Shown piece by piece: positions 6,609-15,039 of a DNA stretch of 64,000 bases. The first letter of the stretch is position 1, and each line of letters starts with the position of its first letter. The DNA comes from an uncultured Bacteroidales bacterium (GTDB lineage: Bacteria; Bacteroidota; Bacteroidia; Bacteroidales; Muribaculaceae): contig CACXLJ010000005.1 in assembly GCA_902768435.1 (NCBI GenBank), positions 1 to 64,000 of the forward strand. The letters run 5' to 3'. The translations under genes and the position numbers were made by a program. The notes beneath the pieces are model-generated. The model made no database searches. It was not told where the DNA came from and saw only the letters and a list, made by a program, of their open reading frames with translations.

Positions 6609-9600
6609 ATGGCAATCACCCTACAAACAACCGAATACAATGTAATATATGTTCTCAGTAAGGGCGACATTAACGGAGCGTTGAAAATAGGCAAAACCAG
6701 CGTTCACAGTTATGATGTTGAATCGCTAACTCCTAATTGCAAGGAGTTGATTGAAGCGACCGAAAAGCGTTTAAAGGACCTAGGAACATATGGTGTTACT
6801 GACATAAAAATAGAGTATACCGAGGTTGCATGGTTTGAGAACTCTAAGGGTCAAATAATGGCCTTTTGGGATCATGATGTGCACGATGTACTCACAAACA
6901 GTCAATATAAAAAACGAGTAATTAATTCAAGTTATGGTAATGCCGATGAATGGTTTGAGGTGGATGTTGAGACCGCCAAGAAAGCTATAAAGGCAGTAAA
7001 AGAAGAAAAAGAAAAAATTGACGGTCCTGTAGTAACAGGCAAGAAGAGAGTAGAAATCGTATTCCGCACTGAACAGGATAAGGCCATTCAGGACACGGTT
7101 ACGCATTTCAATAATGATGGCGAAAAAATGCTGTGGAATGCCAAGATGCGTTTTGGCAAAACCTTGTGCGCACTAGAGCTGATTAGACAGATGGGGTTCA
7201 AACGAACACTTATTCTCACTCATCGCCCGACCGTCAGAAAAGGCTGGTTTGAAGACTATCACCTTATTAAGTTCCAGAATTATGAATATGGCTCTAAAGA
7301 TGGAGACAAGTTTGCCAGTCTTGACGAAGATGATGTGAAAGGGAAAGATTTTGCCACCCTTCAAAATCATCTGTCAAGTGGTGAAATATCTGGCTATGTC
7401 TATTTTGCTTCGATGCAAGATTTGCGAGGTTCTAAAAAAGTATCAAAAAAGGGCATAGACAAAAACAATGAGGTGTTCAAGAATGAATGGGATTTTATTA
7501 TCTTGGATGAAGCCCATGAAGGCACACAAACGGAACTTGGAAAGAATGTTGTCAATGAGCTGACTGAAAACAATAATCCAAAACTGCTCTATCTTTCAGG
7601 CACACCATATAATATTTTATCACAGTTCGAAGATAAAGAGATATATACATGGGATTATGTGATGGAGCAGACTGCTAAGGAGAATTGGGAAAAAGAGCAC
7701 CCTGATGAAAAGAATCCTTACGCCGGTCTTGCGCGCATGAACATTTACACTTATCATCTTGGCGATGTGTTTGAAGTCAACAACTATATGCAAAGTGATG
7801 ATGACTTCTTCAATTTTGCTGAGTTTTTCAGAGTATGGTCAGAAGAGAACAGTAAAGAAATGCCATCAACTGCCAAAGTGGGAGATTTTGTTCATGAAGA
7901 CGATGTTAAGAAATTTCTTGACTTATTGTGTGAAGAATCGCCAGAGAGCAACTACCCATTTTCGTGCGACGAGTTCCGTCGGGCATTAAGCCACACCCTG
8001 TGGATGGTTCCTGGTGTTGCACAGGCCCAAGCATTGGAAGCCATGATTCTCAAGCACCCATTGCACACTAAAATGGGTTATTATATTGTGAATGTGGCTG
8101 GTGAGGGTAGCAAGATAGCAAGTTCGGATCCCGATGACATAAAAATTGACAAATTGGCCAAAGATGCTTTGACAAGAGTAGAACTTGCCATAAGGGGAAA
8201 AGCCGAAGAGCAACTAGAACCACATCAGAAAACCATCACTTTGTCGTGTGGTCGCCTTACCACTGGCGTATCGGTTCCCGAATGGACTGGTGTTTTTATG
8301 TTGTGTGGTGGTTACAACTCAGGCGCAGCAAACTTCATGCAGACCATATTCAGATGTCAGACCCCATTTAAGAATGGTGCTATAAAAACGAACTGTTATG
8401 CATTTGATTTTGCTCCTGACCGCACATTAACCGTAATAGACGACTGGGTGGCCATGACGCCTATAGGGCAGCATGGTAGCGGAAGTTCATCAAGTGGTTC
8501 ACATAACCAAAAGGTGGCTTCGCTGCTTCGTTTCTGCCCCGTGATTGCTATGAATGGTAGCAGTGAAACCAAATATGATGCCATCAGTTTTGTGCAACGA
8601 GTGAATGATGCCTATACTGAGTTTATTGTCAAAAACGGATTTAAGGGCAAAAAACTGGTTAAGGATTTTGCATCGTTCAATGAGAGCGATTATGAATTGC
8701 TCGAAAAAATCGGGAAACTCATTGGTGGAGGAAAAGTAAAGACAGGAACAAATGGTGAAATTGTTCTCACGGGGGCAGGTTTAACCGGCAAAGCATGGAC
8801 ATGCGAGAAATGTGGCGCTAAGGGTCAGACAGGCCTCACATGCGAAGTGTGTGGAGCAAAGGCCCCACAAAAGCCACCTAAACCTCAAACATGGAAATGC
8901 AATAAATGCAATCATGAAGGCAATACAGGTGCAACTTGCGATAACTGTGGTGAACCAAAGCCAGTAAAACCATCGAAAGGCTGGAATTGTCCTAATTGTG
9001 GTCACTCGGGGAACCATGGTAATGTTTGTGATAACTGCAACGCACCTAAACCCAAAACCTCAAAACAGGAATCAGACCGCAGGAGAAGAGCACAAAATGT
9101 GCTTGACCAGATTTTTGTGAGGTTGCCTTTATTGCTCTTTGGTGCAGTTGAAGATGCCACTTCGCTTACAATAGATGAACTAATCAGTAATCAAGTGATT
9201 GATGACAAGTCGTGGGAAGAATTCATGCCCAAAGGATTCACCAAACCGATGATGAAACAAATAGGTCACTTGATTAGAATAGACCGACTCATTGCCAGTG
9301 CAACTCGCACTATAGATGAGGCAAAACAGGCCGACGAATTACCGATTGAGCAACGCATTGTGGCGATGGCGAAAATGATATCACGCTTCCATTTCCCTGA
9401 CAAGGAAACGGTGCTGACCCCGTGGCGGGTGGTGAATATGCACATGACCGACACATTGGGCGGTTATGATTTTTATGATGAAAAGCATGAGCAACTGCTT
9501 GATGAACTGCGACTTGTTGAAAAGGAAGGTATTACGGACACCGTTTTCCTTGACCCAGATAGTAAAATACTGGAAATCAATTCAAAATCGGGTGTTTATC

Positions 9601-10946
9601 CACTATGGTTGGCTTGCACACTATGGAAACTGCAACGCCGTCCCGACATGTCAACTGAAGAAGATTGGGACTTGTGGAAATCGGTGCTTGAAAGGAACTT
9701 GTTTGTGGTGTGCAAGACCCGCATGGCTGAGAAAATCACGAGGCGTGTGCTGGTTGGTTATCGTACCGACTTGCATGTAAACACAGTCAGTTTCGACAAT
9801 CTAATTGAAAGAATTAAAGACAAGAAACAATTAGAAACGTTAATTCAAGATATTAAAAATCCAGCTAGTTATAATAATAAGACTTTCAAAGATATGTTAG
9901 AATTTAAAGCAATCGTAGGAAATCCTCCGTATCAAATCACTGTAGCAAAGAATGCGTCAACTCATGGGCAACCCCCAATCACTAATATTTTCCAATTCTT
10001 CCAAATACTAGCAGACAATATAAACCCAACATATTCTTCATTAATATATCCAGCAGGTAGATGGATACAAAGATTTGGAAAAGGTTTAGATAAATTTGGG
10101 AAAGAACAGATTAATGATAAACATCTATATTCTGTTACAGTTTATTCTGATTCAAACTATGTTTTTAAAGACATTGATTTACCTGATGGTATATCAATAG
10201 TACTAAAGGTTTTTACAAAAGAATCTGATGGATTTCTCTATAAATTTGATAATGAGAAAACTATTCGTCTAGACAATCCTAAAGATACAATAATGCCATT
10301 AAATCCACATTTTAATGGAATTATTAATGTGATTAATGTGAAAGTGAAAGAGAAGAATTTTAAGTTTCTGAATTCATCAATACTATCTCGTGAAGTGTTC
10401 TCTATTCCTAGCAGTTTTGTGGAAGAAAATCCCACTTTGGTTCGTGAGTACAATCCAGGTGATAAATATGATCTCCAACATGAGATTAAACTTTTCACTA
10501 ACGACAAAAAAGGAAAAGCAGGCCGCGCAAGATGGTATATAGCCAACCGTGATGTGATAACTAGTGGAGTCGAGTATCTTGATAAATGGAAAGTTATTGT
10601 TTCAAGTGCCAATGCTGGAGGACAGAAGCGAAGCAATCAGATAGCTGTTGTTGATAATCATAGTGCATTTGGTCGCTCGAGAGTGGCACTTAAAACATTT
10701 GATACTGAAAAAGAGGCTCGAAACTTTTATGCCTATGCCCAAAGTGAGTTGATTCGTTTTGCGTTTTTGCTTACTGATGAAGCGCTGACTTCGTTAGGAA
10801 AATGGGTGCCCGATATACTGGACTATTCAGATGACAATGGCATTATTGACTTTAATAAAGACATTAATGAACAGCTCTATAAGTTATTTAATATTGATGA
10901 TGATATGCAGAAGCATATCAAGAGCGTTTTAGCAGCGAAAGAATAA
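6609..10946 (+). CDS. GIY-YIG / SF2 helicase / zinc-ribbon / N6-adenine methylase fusion protein
   Basis: A 1445-residue multidomain protein. Residues 11-60 begin with NVIYVLSKG and ALKIGKT, a GIY-YIG (T5orf172-like) nuclease start. An SF2 helicase follows: Walker A-like KMRFGKT at 179-185, DEAH at 300-303, LSGTPYNI, and a C-terminal lobe with TTGVSVPEW and QTIFRCQ. Three CxxC-CxxC zinc ribbons span about 732-810. A methylase module follows: TPWRVV (937, motif X-like), LEINSKSG (988, motif I-like) and NPPYQ (1105-1109, motif IV), then a probable target-recognition region. Nuclease, translocase and methylase in one chain fit a single-protein restriction-modification or anti-phage enzyme. GC drops sharply from about 9790 to 10500, in the specificity region. 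Nuclease catalytic residues are not all identifiable by eye. Confidence 0.88.
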   Translation: MAITLQTTEYNVIYVLSKGDINGALKIGKTSVHSYDVESLTPNCKELIEATEKRLKDLGTYGVTDIKIEYTEVAWFENSKGQIMAFWDHDVHDVLTNSQYKKRVINSSYGNADEWFEVDVETAKKAIKAVKEEKEKIDGPVVTGKKRVEIVFRTEQDKAIQDTVTHFNNDGEKMLWNAKMRFGKTLCALELIRQMGFKRTLILTHRPTVRKGWFEDYHLIKFQNYEYGSKDGDKFASLDEDDVKGKDFATLQNHLSSGEISGYVYFASMQDLRGSKKVSKKGIDKNNEVFKNEWDFIILDEAHEGTQTELGKNVVNELTENNNPKLLYLSGTPYNILSQFEDKEIYTWDYVMEQTAKENWEKEHPDEKNPYAGLARMNIYTYHLGDVFEVNNYMQSDDDFFNFAEFFRVWSEENSKEMPSTAKVGDFVHEDDVKKFLDLLCEESPESNYPFSCDEFRRALSHTLWMVPGVAQAQALEAMILKHPLHTKMGYYIVNVAGEGSKIASSDPDDIKIDKLAKDALTRVELAIRGKAEEQLEPHQKTITLSCGRLTTGVSVPEWTGVFMLCGGYNSGAANFMQTIFRCQTPFKNGAIKTNCYAFDFAPDRTLTVIDDWVAMTPIGQHGSGSSSSGSHNQKVASLLRFCPVIAMNGSSETKYDAISFVQRVNDAYTEFIVKNGFKGKKLVKDFASFNESDYELLEKIGKLIGGGKVKTGTNGEIVLTGAGLTGKAWTCEKCGAKGQTGLTCEVCGAKAPQKPPKPQTWKCNKCNHEGNTGATCDNCGEPKPVKPSKGWNCPNCGHSGNHGNVCDNCNAPKPKTSKQESDRRRRAQNVLDQIFVRLPLLLFGAVEDATSLTIDELISNQVIDDKSWEEFMPKGFTKPMMKQIGHLIRIDRLIASATRTIDEAKQADELPIEQRIVAMAKMISRFHFPDKETVLTPWRVVNMHMTDTLGGYDFYDEKHEQLLDELRLVEKEGITDTVFLDPDSKILEINSKSGVYPLWLACTLWKLQRRPDMSTEEDWDLWKSVLERNLFVVCKTRMAEKITRRVLVGYRTDLHVNTVSFDNLIERIKDKKQLETLIQDIKNPASYNNKTFKDMLEFKAIVGNPPYQITVAKNASTHGQPPITNIFQFFQILADNINPTYSSLIYPAGRWIQRFGKGLDKFGKEQINDKHLYSVTVYSDSNYVFKDIDLPDGISIVLKVFTKESDGFLYKFDNEKTIRLDNPKDTIMPLNPHFNGIINVINVKVKEKNFKFLNSSILSREVFSIPSSFVEENPTLVREYNPGDKYDLQHEIKLFTNDKKGKAGRARWYIANRDVITSGVEYLDKWKVIVSSANAGGQKRSNQIAVVDNHSAFGRSRVALKTFDTEKEARNFYAYAQSELIRFAFLLTDEALTSLGKWVPDILDYSDDNGIIDFNKDINEQLYKLFNIDDDMQKHIKSVLAAKE

Positions 10947-10973
10947 GTTATATAAGCCCCAATAATTAAAGGT

Positions 10974-12071
10974 ATGAAACGAAAACGTAAGTCAATACGA
11001 TTTACAAAGGCACTTATTGGTGAATTAGAGTTAACAAATTCTTGTGTGTCACAATATTGGTTAGCGCATTACTATTATTATAAAGTAAAAGAGACATCTA
11101 AAGCAAAATATTACATAGACAAAGCCTTACGATTATATAATACCAACGGCGTTAATATTTCTTATGCTTTTGATAGTGTAGAAGTATTGAGTCTATATAA
11201 TCAATTTAAGGAAAAGAATCTATTTGGACTTGCTGGAACAATATATTCAATGTTTTCACCATCCCTTTACGATATATCTTTAGATTCTTTCAAACATTAT
11301 TTTTATCTTCTCCAAAATAATATTCCAAATGAGATCAATGCAGTTGGCGATGTTATTTTATACTCATTCCGTAGCACAACAAAATATAACAAATCCGACA
11401 TAACCAATAATACGCTTAATATGGCTCGCCCTACTACAATGAACGACCCATTTGACAGCATCGCATATATATGGAACGACTTAGAACATCTTAAAGGAAT
11501 TGTCAAAGATCCCAGTCATTTAAGCGTTTTTGTTAAAGCATTTGAGTATTTTCGTATTCGTAGTTTCATAACAAGCAGTAAGCCTGGTTTACGATACAAA
11601 GAAGATGATACTATATTAGAAGACATTCTAATGTGGTCTCACTATGCTGAAAGCCATAAAGGTATGTGCGTAAAGTATCGCTTAACCCCGGAATATTTTT
11701 CTTTCCGAACTGATAACAACGGCACATATCATTATCGAGAATTACGCCCCATCAAATACGTAAAAAAAGACAAATTAAAGAAAACTGTCAGAGGGATTAA
11801 TACTCAAAGAGCATTTTTTCAAAAAAGTGCTTTTTGGGAAAAGGAAAACGAAGTGCGCCTATTAAGCTTTAATACGCAAGAAGATGGTCCATATTTTCAA
11901 GAGCCACTTGACAATGGAGCAGCTGTTGTTGAAATTATTTTTGGCTATAAGTCTACAAAACGTTTCCGCAATTCAATAATAAAGTCTGTCAAAGGTAAAA
12001 GCATAATATTCAGTTTTATGGATATGGTGAAATACGATAATGTTTACAAGCTAATCAAACGTCCACTATAA
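10974..12071 (+). CDS. DUF2971 protein with N-terminal TPR-like segment
   Basis: A 365-residue protein 27 bases after the helicase-methylase gene and probably co-transcribed. Residues 25-60 (YWLAHYYYYKV, KAKYYIDKALRLYN) look like a TPR/Sel1-type helical hairpin. The rest matches the DUF2971 pattern: YSFRSTT, LNMARPTTMNDPFDS, ILMWSHYAESHKGMCVKY and FWEKENEVRLLSF. DUF2971 has been noted near defence genes, but no mechanism is known to me. The gene is very AT-rich (a hand count of 11161-11220 gives 15 G+C in 60), unlike the host genes on either side. I infer a third, accessory component of the island. Confidence 0.82.
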   Translation: MKRKRKSIRFTKALIGELELTNSCVSQYWLAHYYYYKVKETSKAKYYIDKALRLYNTNGVNISYAFDSVEVLSLYNQFKEKNLFGLAGTIYSMFSPSLYDISLDSFKHYFYLLQNNIPNEINAVGDVILYSFRSTTKYNKSDITNNTLNMARPTTMNDPFDSIAYIWNDLEHLKGIVKDPSHLSVFVKAFEYFRIRSFITSSKPGLRYKEDDTILEDILMWSHYAESHKGMCVKYRLTPEYFSFRTDNNGTYHYRELRPIKYVKKDKLKKTVRGINTQRAFFQKSAFWEKENEVRLLSFNTQEDGPYFQEPLDNGAAVVEIIFGYKSTKRFRNSIIKSVKGKSIIFSFMDMVKYDNVYKLIKRPL

Positions 12072-12275
12072 TCTAAAATTATAACTCCATTTCCACGGTG
12101 ACGTGAGAATGTTTTTTAATTTTGTGTGAGCCTCGGAACGCTGACGCGATCCAGGGCTTTTTCTTGCTTACGACATTGATGTCGGGAGCAATGTGTCGCA
12201 TACCAACCGCTGTGATGTGGCGGGACGATAGCGCTGAGGGGGTTGCCTCTGGCGACATGGATGAGGGGCGTGTGT

Positions 12276-12312
12276 CCCTCCTTGATTGTGGCTATGCCTC
12301 AATCAAGGAGGG
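12276..12312. repeat. 13-base perfect inverted repeat
   Basis: CCCTCCTTGATTG and its exact complement flank an 11-base loop, giving a strong hairpin with no T run. It lies in the gene-free stretch 12072-12925, about 150 bases after a lone TAATTTTG (12117-12124) that could start a short untranslated RNA. I see no coding potential here. Confidence 0.7.
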
Positions 12313-12414
12313 TTACCGCAGAGGGCACCCTTGCGGGTGTGGGGCGGTGGATGATGGTGGCAATAGGGATGGCACAAGGGCGGCAACGGAACGGCACAAG
12401 GGCGGCAACGGGAG

Positions 12415-12600
12415 TTGCCGCATAGAGGGACAGGGGACACTCGGCAACGGTGTTGCCGCACAGAGGGACAGGGGACACTCGGCAACGGTGTTGCCGATTA
12501 CTTGACGGCACAGAGGGCGGCAACGGTGTTGCCGCACAGAGGGACAGGGGACACTCGGCAATGGTGTTGCCGATTACTTGACGGCACTGTGGCGGTGGGA
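12415..12600. repeat. 38-base tandem repeat, two alternating unit types
   Basis: Units start at 12415, 12453, 12491, 12529 and 12567, exactly 38 apart. Types run A, A, B, A, B(partial). A-units share GAGGGACAGGGGACACTCGG; B-units carry GATTACTTGACGGCAC instead. Each junction holds the palindrome GGCAACGGTGTTGCC. There are no unique spacers and no cas genes. Confidence 0.88.
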
Positions 12601-12613
12601 GCAACTGCAGCTC

Positions 12614-12781
12614 TACTACTCAACTGCTCAACTATTCAACTACTCTACTGCTCAACTGCTCAACTGTTCAACTGCTCTATTACTCAACTACTCTACTACT
12701 CTACTGCTCAACTACTCTACTACTCAACTACTCTACTATTCAACTACTCTACTGCTTTACTATTCTACTGTTTTACTGCTT
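12614..12781. repeat. 8-base WACTRYTC array, 21 units
   Basis: Twenty-one consecutive octamers fit (A/T)ACT(A/G)(C/T)T(C/T), for example AACTGCTC, TACTACTC, AACTATTC. The core ACT is nearly constant, while other positions toggle between two bases. The array starts 14 bases after the 38-base repeat ends. Confidence 0.9.
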
Positions 12782-12809
12782 TGAGTCTTAAAAAAACATA
12801 AAAGGGCCG

Positions 12810-12831
12810 ATTAAGGAAATTTTTCCTTAAT
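12810..12831. promoter_or_regulatory. Palindrome upstream of the pckA promoter
   Basis: ATTAAGGAAA and TTTCCTTAAT form ten-base arms around a two-base centre. The site ends 28 bases before the pckA -7 box, just upstream of the expected -33 region, where an activator would bind. The function is inferred from position only. Confidence 0.45.
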
Positions 12832-12859
12832 TAAATTATGCCATTGCGAAATAAATGCT

Positions 12860-12867
12860 TAATTTTG
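12860..12867 (+). promoter_or_regulatory. Putative -7 box for pckA
   Basis: TAATTTTG fits TAnnTTTG. It leaves a leader of about 58 bases before ATG 12926. Confidence 0.55.
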
Positions 12868-12925
12868 TGCCAAATTATTGAAAGCAAAAAAGAAAATAAA
12901 TAATAACTTAAACTCTTTAAAGAAA

Positions 12926-14546
12926 ATGGCAAGGTTTAAAAAAGAAGATTTAGCAACAAAGTATGGTATTACCGGAACAACTGAGGTGCTCTACAACCCC
13001 ACCTATGAAGTGTTGTTTAATGAGGAAACTAAGCCCGGATTGGAGGGCTACGATGTGGGTCAGGAAACCGAACTCGGCGCCATCAATGTGATGACCGGCG
13101 TGTTCACCGGCCGCTCGCCTAAAGACAAATTCATTGTCATGGACGAGAACTCTCGCGACACCGTGTGGTGGACTACTCCTGAATATAAAAACGACAACAA
13201 ACCCGCCTCGAAAGAGACTTGGGCCGCTCTCAAGCAACTCGCCCAAAAAGAACTCTCGAACAAGAAATTGTATGTGGTCGACGGCTTCTGCGGCACCCAC
13301 AAGGACACCCGCATGAAAGTGCGCTTCATCATGGAGGTGGCATGGCAGGCTCACTTCGTGACCAATATGTTCATCCGTCCTCAGAACGAGGAAGAATTTG
13401 ACCAGCCAGGAACCCGACTTCGTGGTGTTTAACGCTTCGAAGGCTAAGGTCGAGAACTATAAGGAACTGGGTCTGAACAGTGACACCGCTGTGGTGTTTA
13501 ATGTGACCAGCAAAGAACAGGTGATTCTGAACACCTGGTACGGTGGCGAGATGAAGAAGGGCCTCTTCTCGATGATGAACTACTTCCTGCCGCTGAAGGG
13601 CATTGCTGCTATGCACTGCTCGGCCAACACCGACATGAACGGCGAGAATACCGCCATCTTCTTCGGCCTCTCGGGTACCGGCAAGACTACTTTGTCGACC
13701 GACCCCAAGCGCAAACTCATCGGTGATGACGAACACGGCTGGGACGACGAGGGCGTGTTTAACTTCGAAGGCGGCTGCTACGCTAAGGTGATTAACCTGG
13801 ACAAGGATGCCGAGCCCGACATTTACAACGCCATTCGCCGCGATGCTCTGCTCGAGAACGTGACTGTGGACGAAAATGGTAAAATCGACTTCGCCGACAA
13901 GAGCGTGACCGAGAACACCCGCGTTTCTTACCCCATCTATCACATCAAGAACATTCAGCGCCCCTATAGCCACGGTCCCGCCGCCAAGCAGGTGATCTTC
14001 CTGAGCGCCGACGCCTTTGGCGTGCTGCCTCCCGTGTCGATTCTCGACAGCGAGCAGACCAAGTACTACTTCCTCTCAGGCTTCACCGCTAAGTTGGCCG
14101 GTACCGAACGTGGTATCACCGAGCCCACTCCCACCTTCAGCGCATGCTTTGGCCAGGCCTTCTTGGAACTGCATCCCACAAAGTATGCCGAGGAACTCGT
14201 GAAGCGCATGGAAAAGAGTGGCGCCAAGGCTTATTTGGTGAACACCGGCTGGAACGGCACAGGCAAGCGCATCTCGATTCGCGACACCCGCGGCATCATC
14301 GACGCCATCCTGAACCACAGCATCGACAAGGCTCCCACGAAGATGATCCCCTACTTCAACTTTGTGGTGCCCACCCAGCTCGAGGGCGTAGACCCCGGCA
14401 TCCTCGATCCCCGCGACACCTATGCTAACGCAGCCGAGTGGGAAGAGAAAGCCAAGGACCTCGCAAGCCGCTTCATCAACAACTTCAAGAAGTATGAGAG
14501 CAACGAGGCAGGCAAGAAACTGGTTGCTGCAGGTCCCCAGCTCTAA
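12926..14546 (+). CDS. pckA: ATP-dependent phosphoenolpyruvate carboxykinase, interrupted by a frameshift
   Basis: Two overlapping frames together encode a full-length enzyme of about 540 residues, the family norm. The first frame (12926-13432) carries the N-terminal domain through [13 protein letters not shown] and [12 protein letters not shown], then runs into nonsense and a stop. The second frame resumes near 13398 with [11 protein letters not shown] and continues through the P-loop [30 protein letters not shown] and [10 protein letters not shown] to the natural C-terminus. The frame moves by +1 between about 13397 and 13409; one surplus base in GACCAGCCAGGAA would explain it. PckA makes oxaloacetate from PEP in Bacteroidales fermentation to succinate and should be important, so a sequencing error or very recent mutation is likely. 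Confidence 0.9.
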
Positions 14547-14596
14547 TGTGCTGAATCATAGCGTCAGGCTATAATAAAACAAGATTCTATAACTGC

Positions 14597-14634
14597 AATA
14601 AAGGTCACAGCCACTTCGGATTGTGGCCTTTATT
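14597..14634 (+). terminator. Terminator downstream of pckA
   Basis: AATAAAGGTCACA pairs with TGTGGCCTTTATT (one G-U), with T-rich sequence on the distal arm. Confidence 0.75.
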
Positions 14635-14657
14635 ATGCAGGGCGAATCAGAGAATTT

Positions 14658-14688
14658 TTTGAAAAGTGGAAGAATAGTTGTATCTTTG
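14658..14688 (+). promoter_or_regulatory. Promoter of tRNA-Arg
   Basis: TTTG at 14658-14661, 19 bases, TATCTTTG at 14681-14688, followed by the tRNA 24 bases later. This is a good Bacteroidetes match. Confidence 0.78.
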
Positions 14689-14712
14689 CAGCGAATTAAC
14701 ACAATGTGGGAT

Positions 14713-14784
14713 GCTTCCATAGTTCAACGGATAGAACGTGGGTTTCCTAAACCTAAAATCTGGGTTCGATTCCCAGTGGAAGTA
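14713..14784 (+). tRNA. tRNA-Arg (anticodon CCT)
   Basis: The sequence folds as a cloverleaf: acceptor GCTTCCA with TGGAAGT, D-arm AGTTCAACGGATAGAAC, anticodon loop TTCCTAA giving CCT, and T-arm CTGGGTTCGATTCCCAG, with discriminator A. The 3' CCA is not encoded. It reads the AGG arginine codon. Confidence 0.93.
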
Positions 14785-14800
14785 CTCAGGAATAATAAAT

Positions 14801-14839
14801 AAGGCATTGCAGACCAATCGTTTGCAGTGCCTTTGCTTT
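14801..14839 (+). terminator. Terminator after tRNA-Arg
   Basis: AAGGCATTGCA pairs with TGCAGTGCCTT around a short loop, followed by a T-rich tract. Confidence 0.7.
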
Positions 14840-14848
14840 TGTTATTTG

Positions 14849-14950
14849 TTCTGCCGCCCCTACGGGGCTAGTGGTTTGACGATGTTCGTGTTGCAGGGGT
14901 TGCGCCTGCGGCTTACCCCTGCCTATTCTCTGTCGCCCCTACGGGGCTTG
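14849..14950. repeat. Paired GCCCCTACGGGGC hairpin element
   Basis: GCCCCTACGGGGC occurs at both ends of a segment with a middle inverted pair, CAGGGGTTGCGCC and CTTACCCCTG. Such paired hairpins recall scattered intergenic elements of Bacteroidales, though copy number elsewhere cannot be judged here. Confidence 0.6.
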
Positions 14951-15030
14951 TCGAGAAGATGCCATTGGTCCTGATGGGGCTGGTCGAGAAGATGCCATTG
15001 GTCCTGATGGGGCTGGTCGAGAAGATGCCG
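14947..15030. repeat. 33-base tandem repeat, about 2.5 units
   Basis: Units start at 14947, 14980 and 15013. They share GTCGAGAAGATGCC and TGGTCCTGATGGGG; the last unit is shortened. The array ends ten bases before the pgeF stop codon. Confidence 0.85.
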
Positions 15031-15039
15031 CAATGGGGA

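Noticed and set aside
12122..12505. Open frames in the region after the DUF2971 gene
   Set aside because: They run through tandem repeats and hairpins, and several frames are equally open, so there is no evidence for translation.
12415..12600. Possible CRISPR array
   Set aside because: Units are contiguous 38-base tandem copies with no unique spacers, and no cas genes are nearby.
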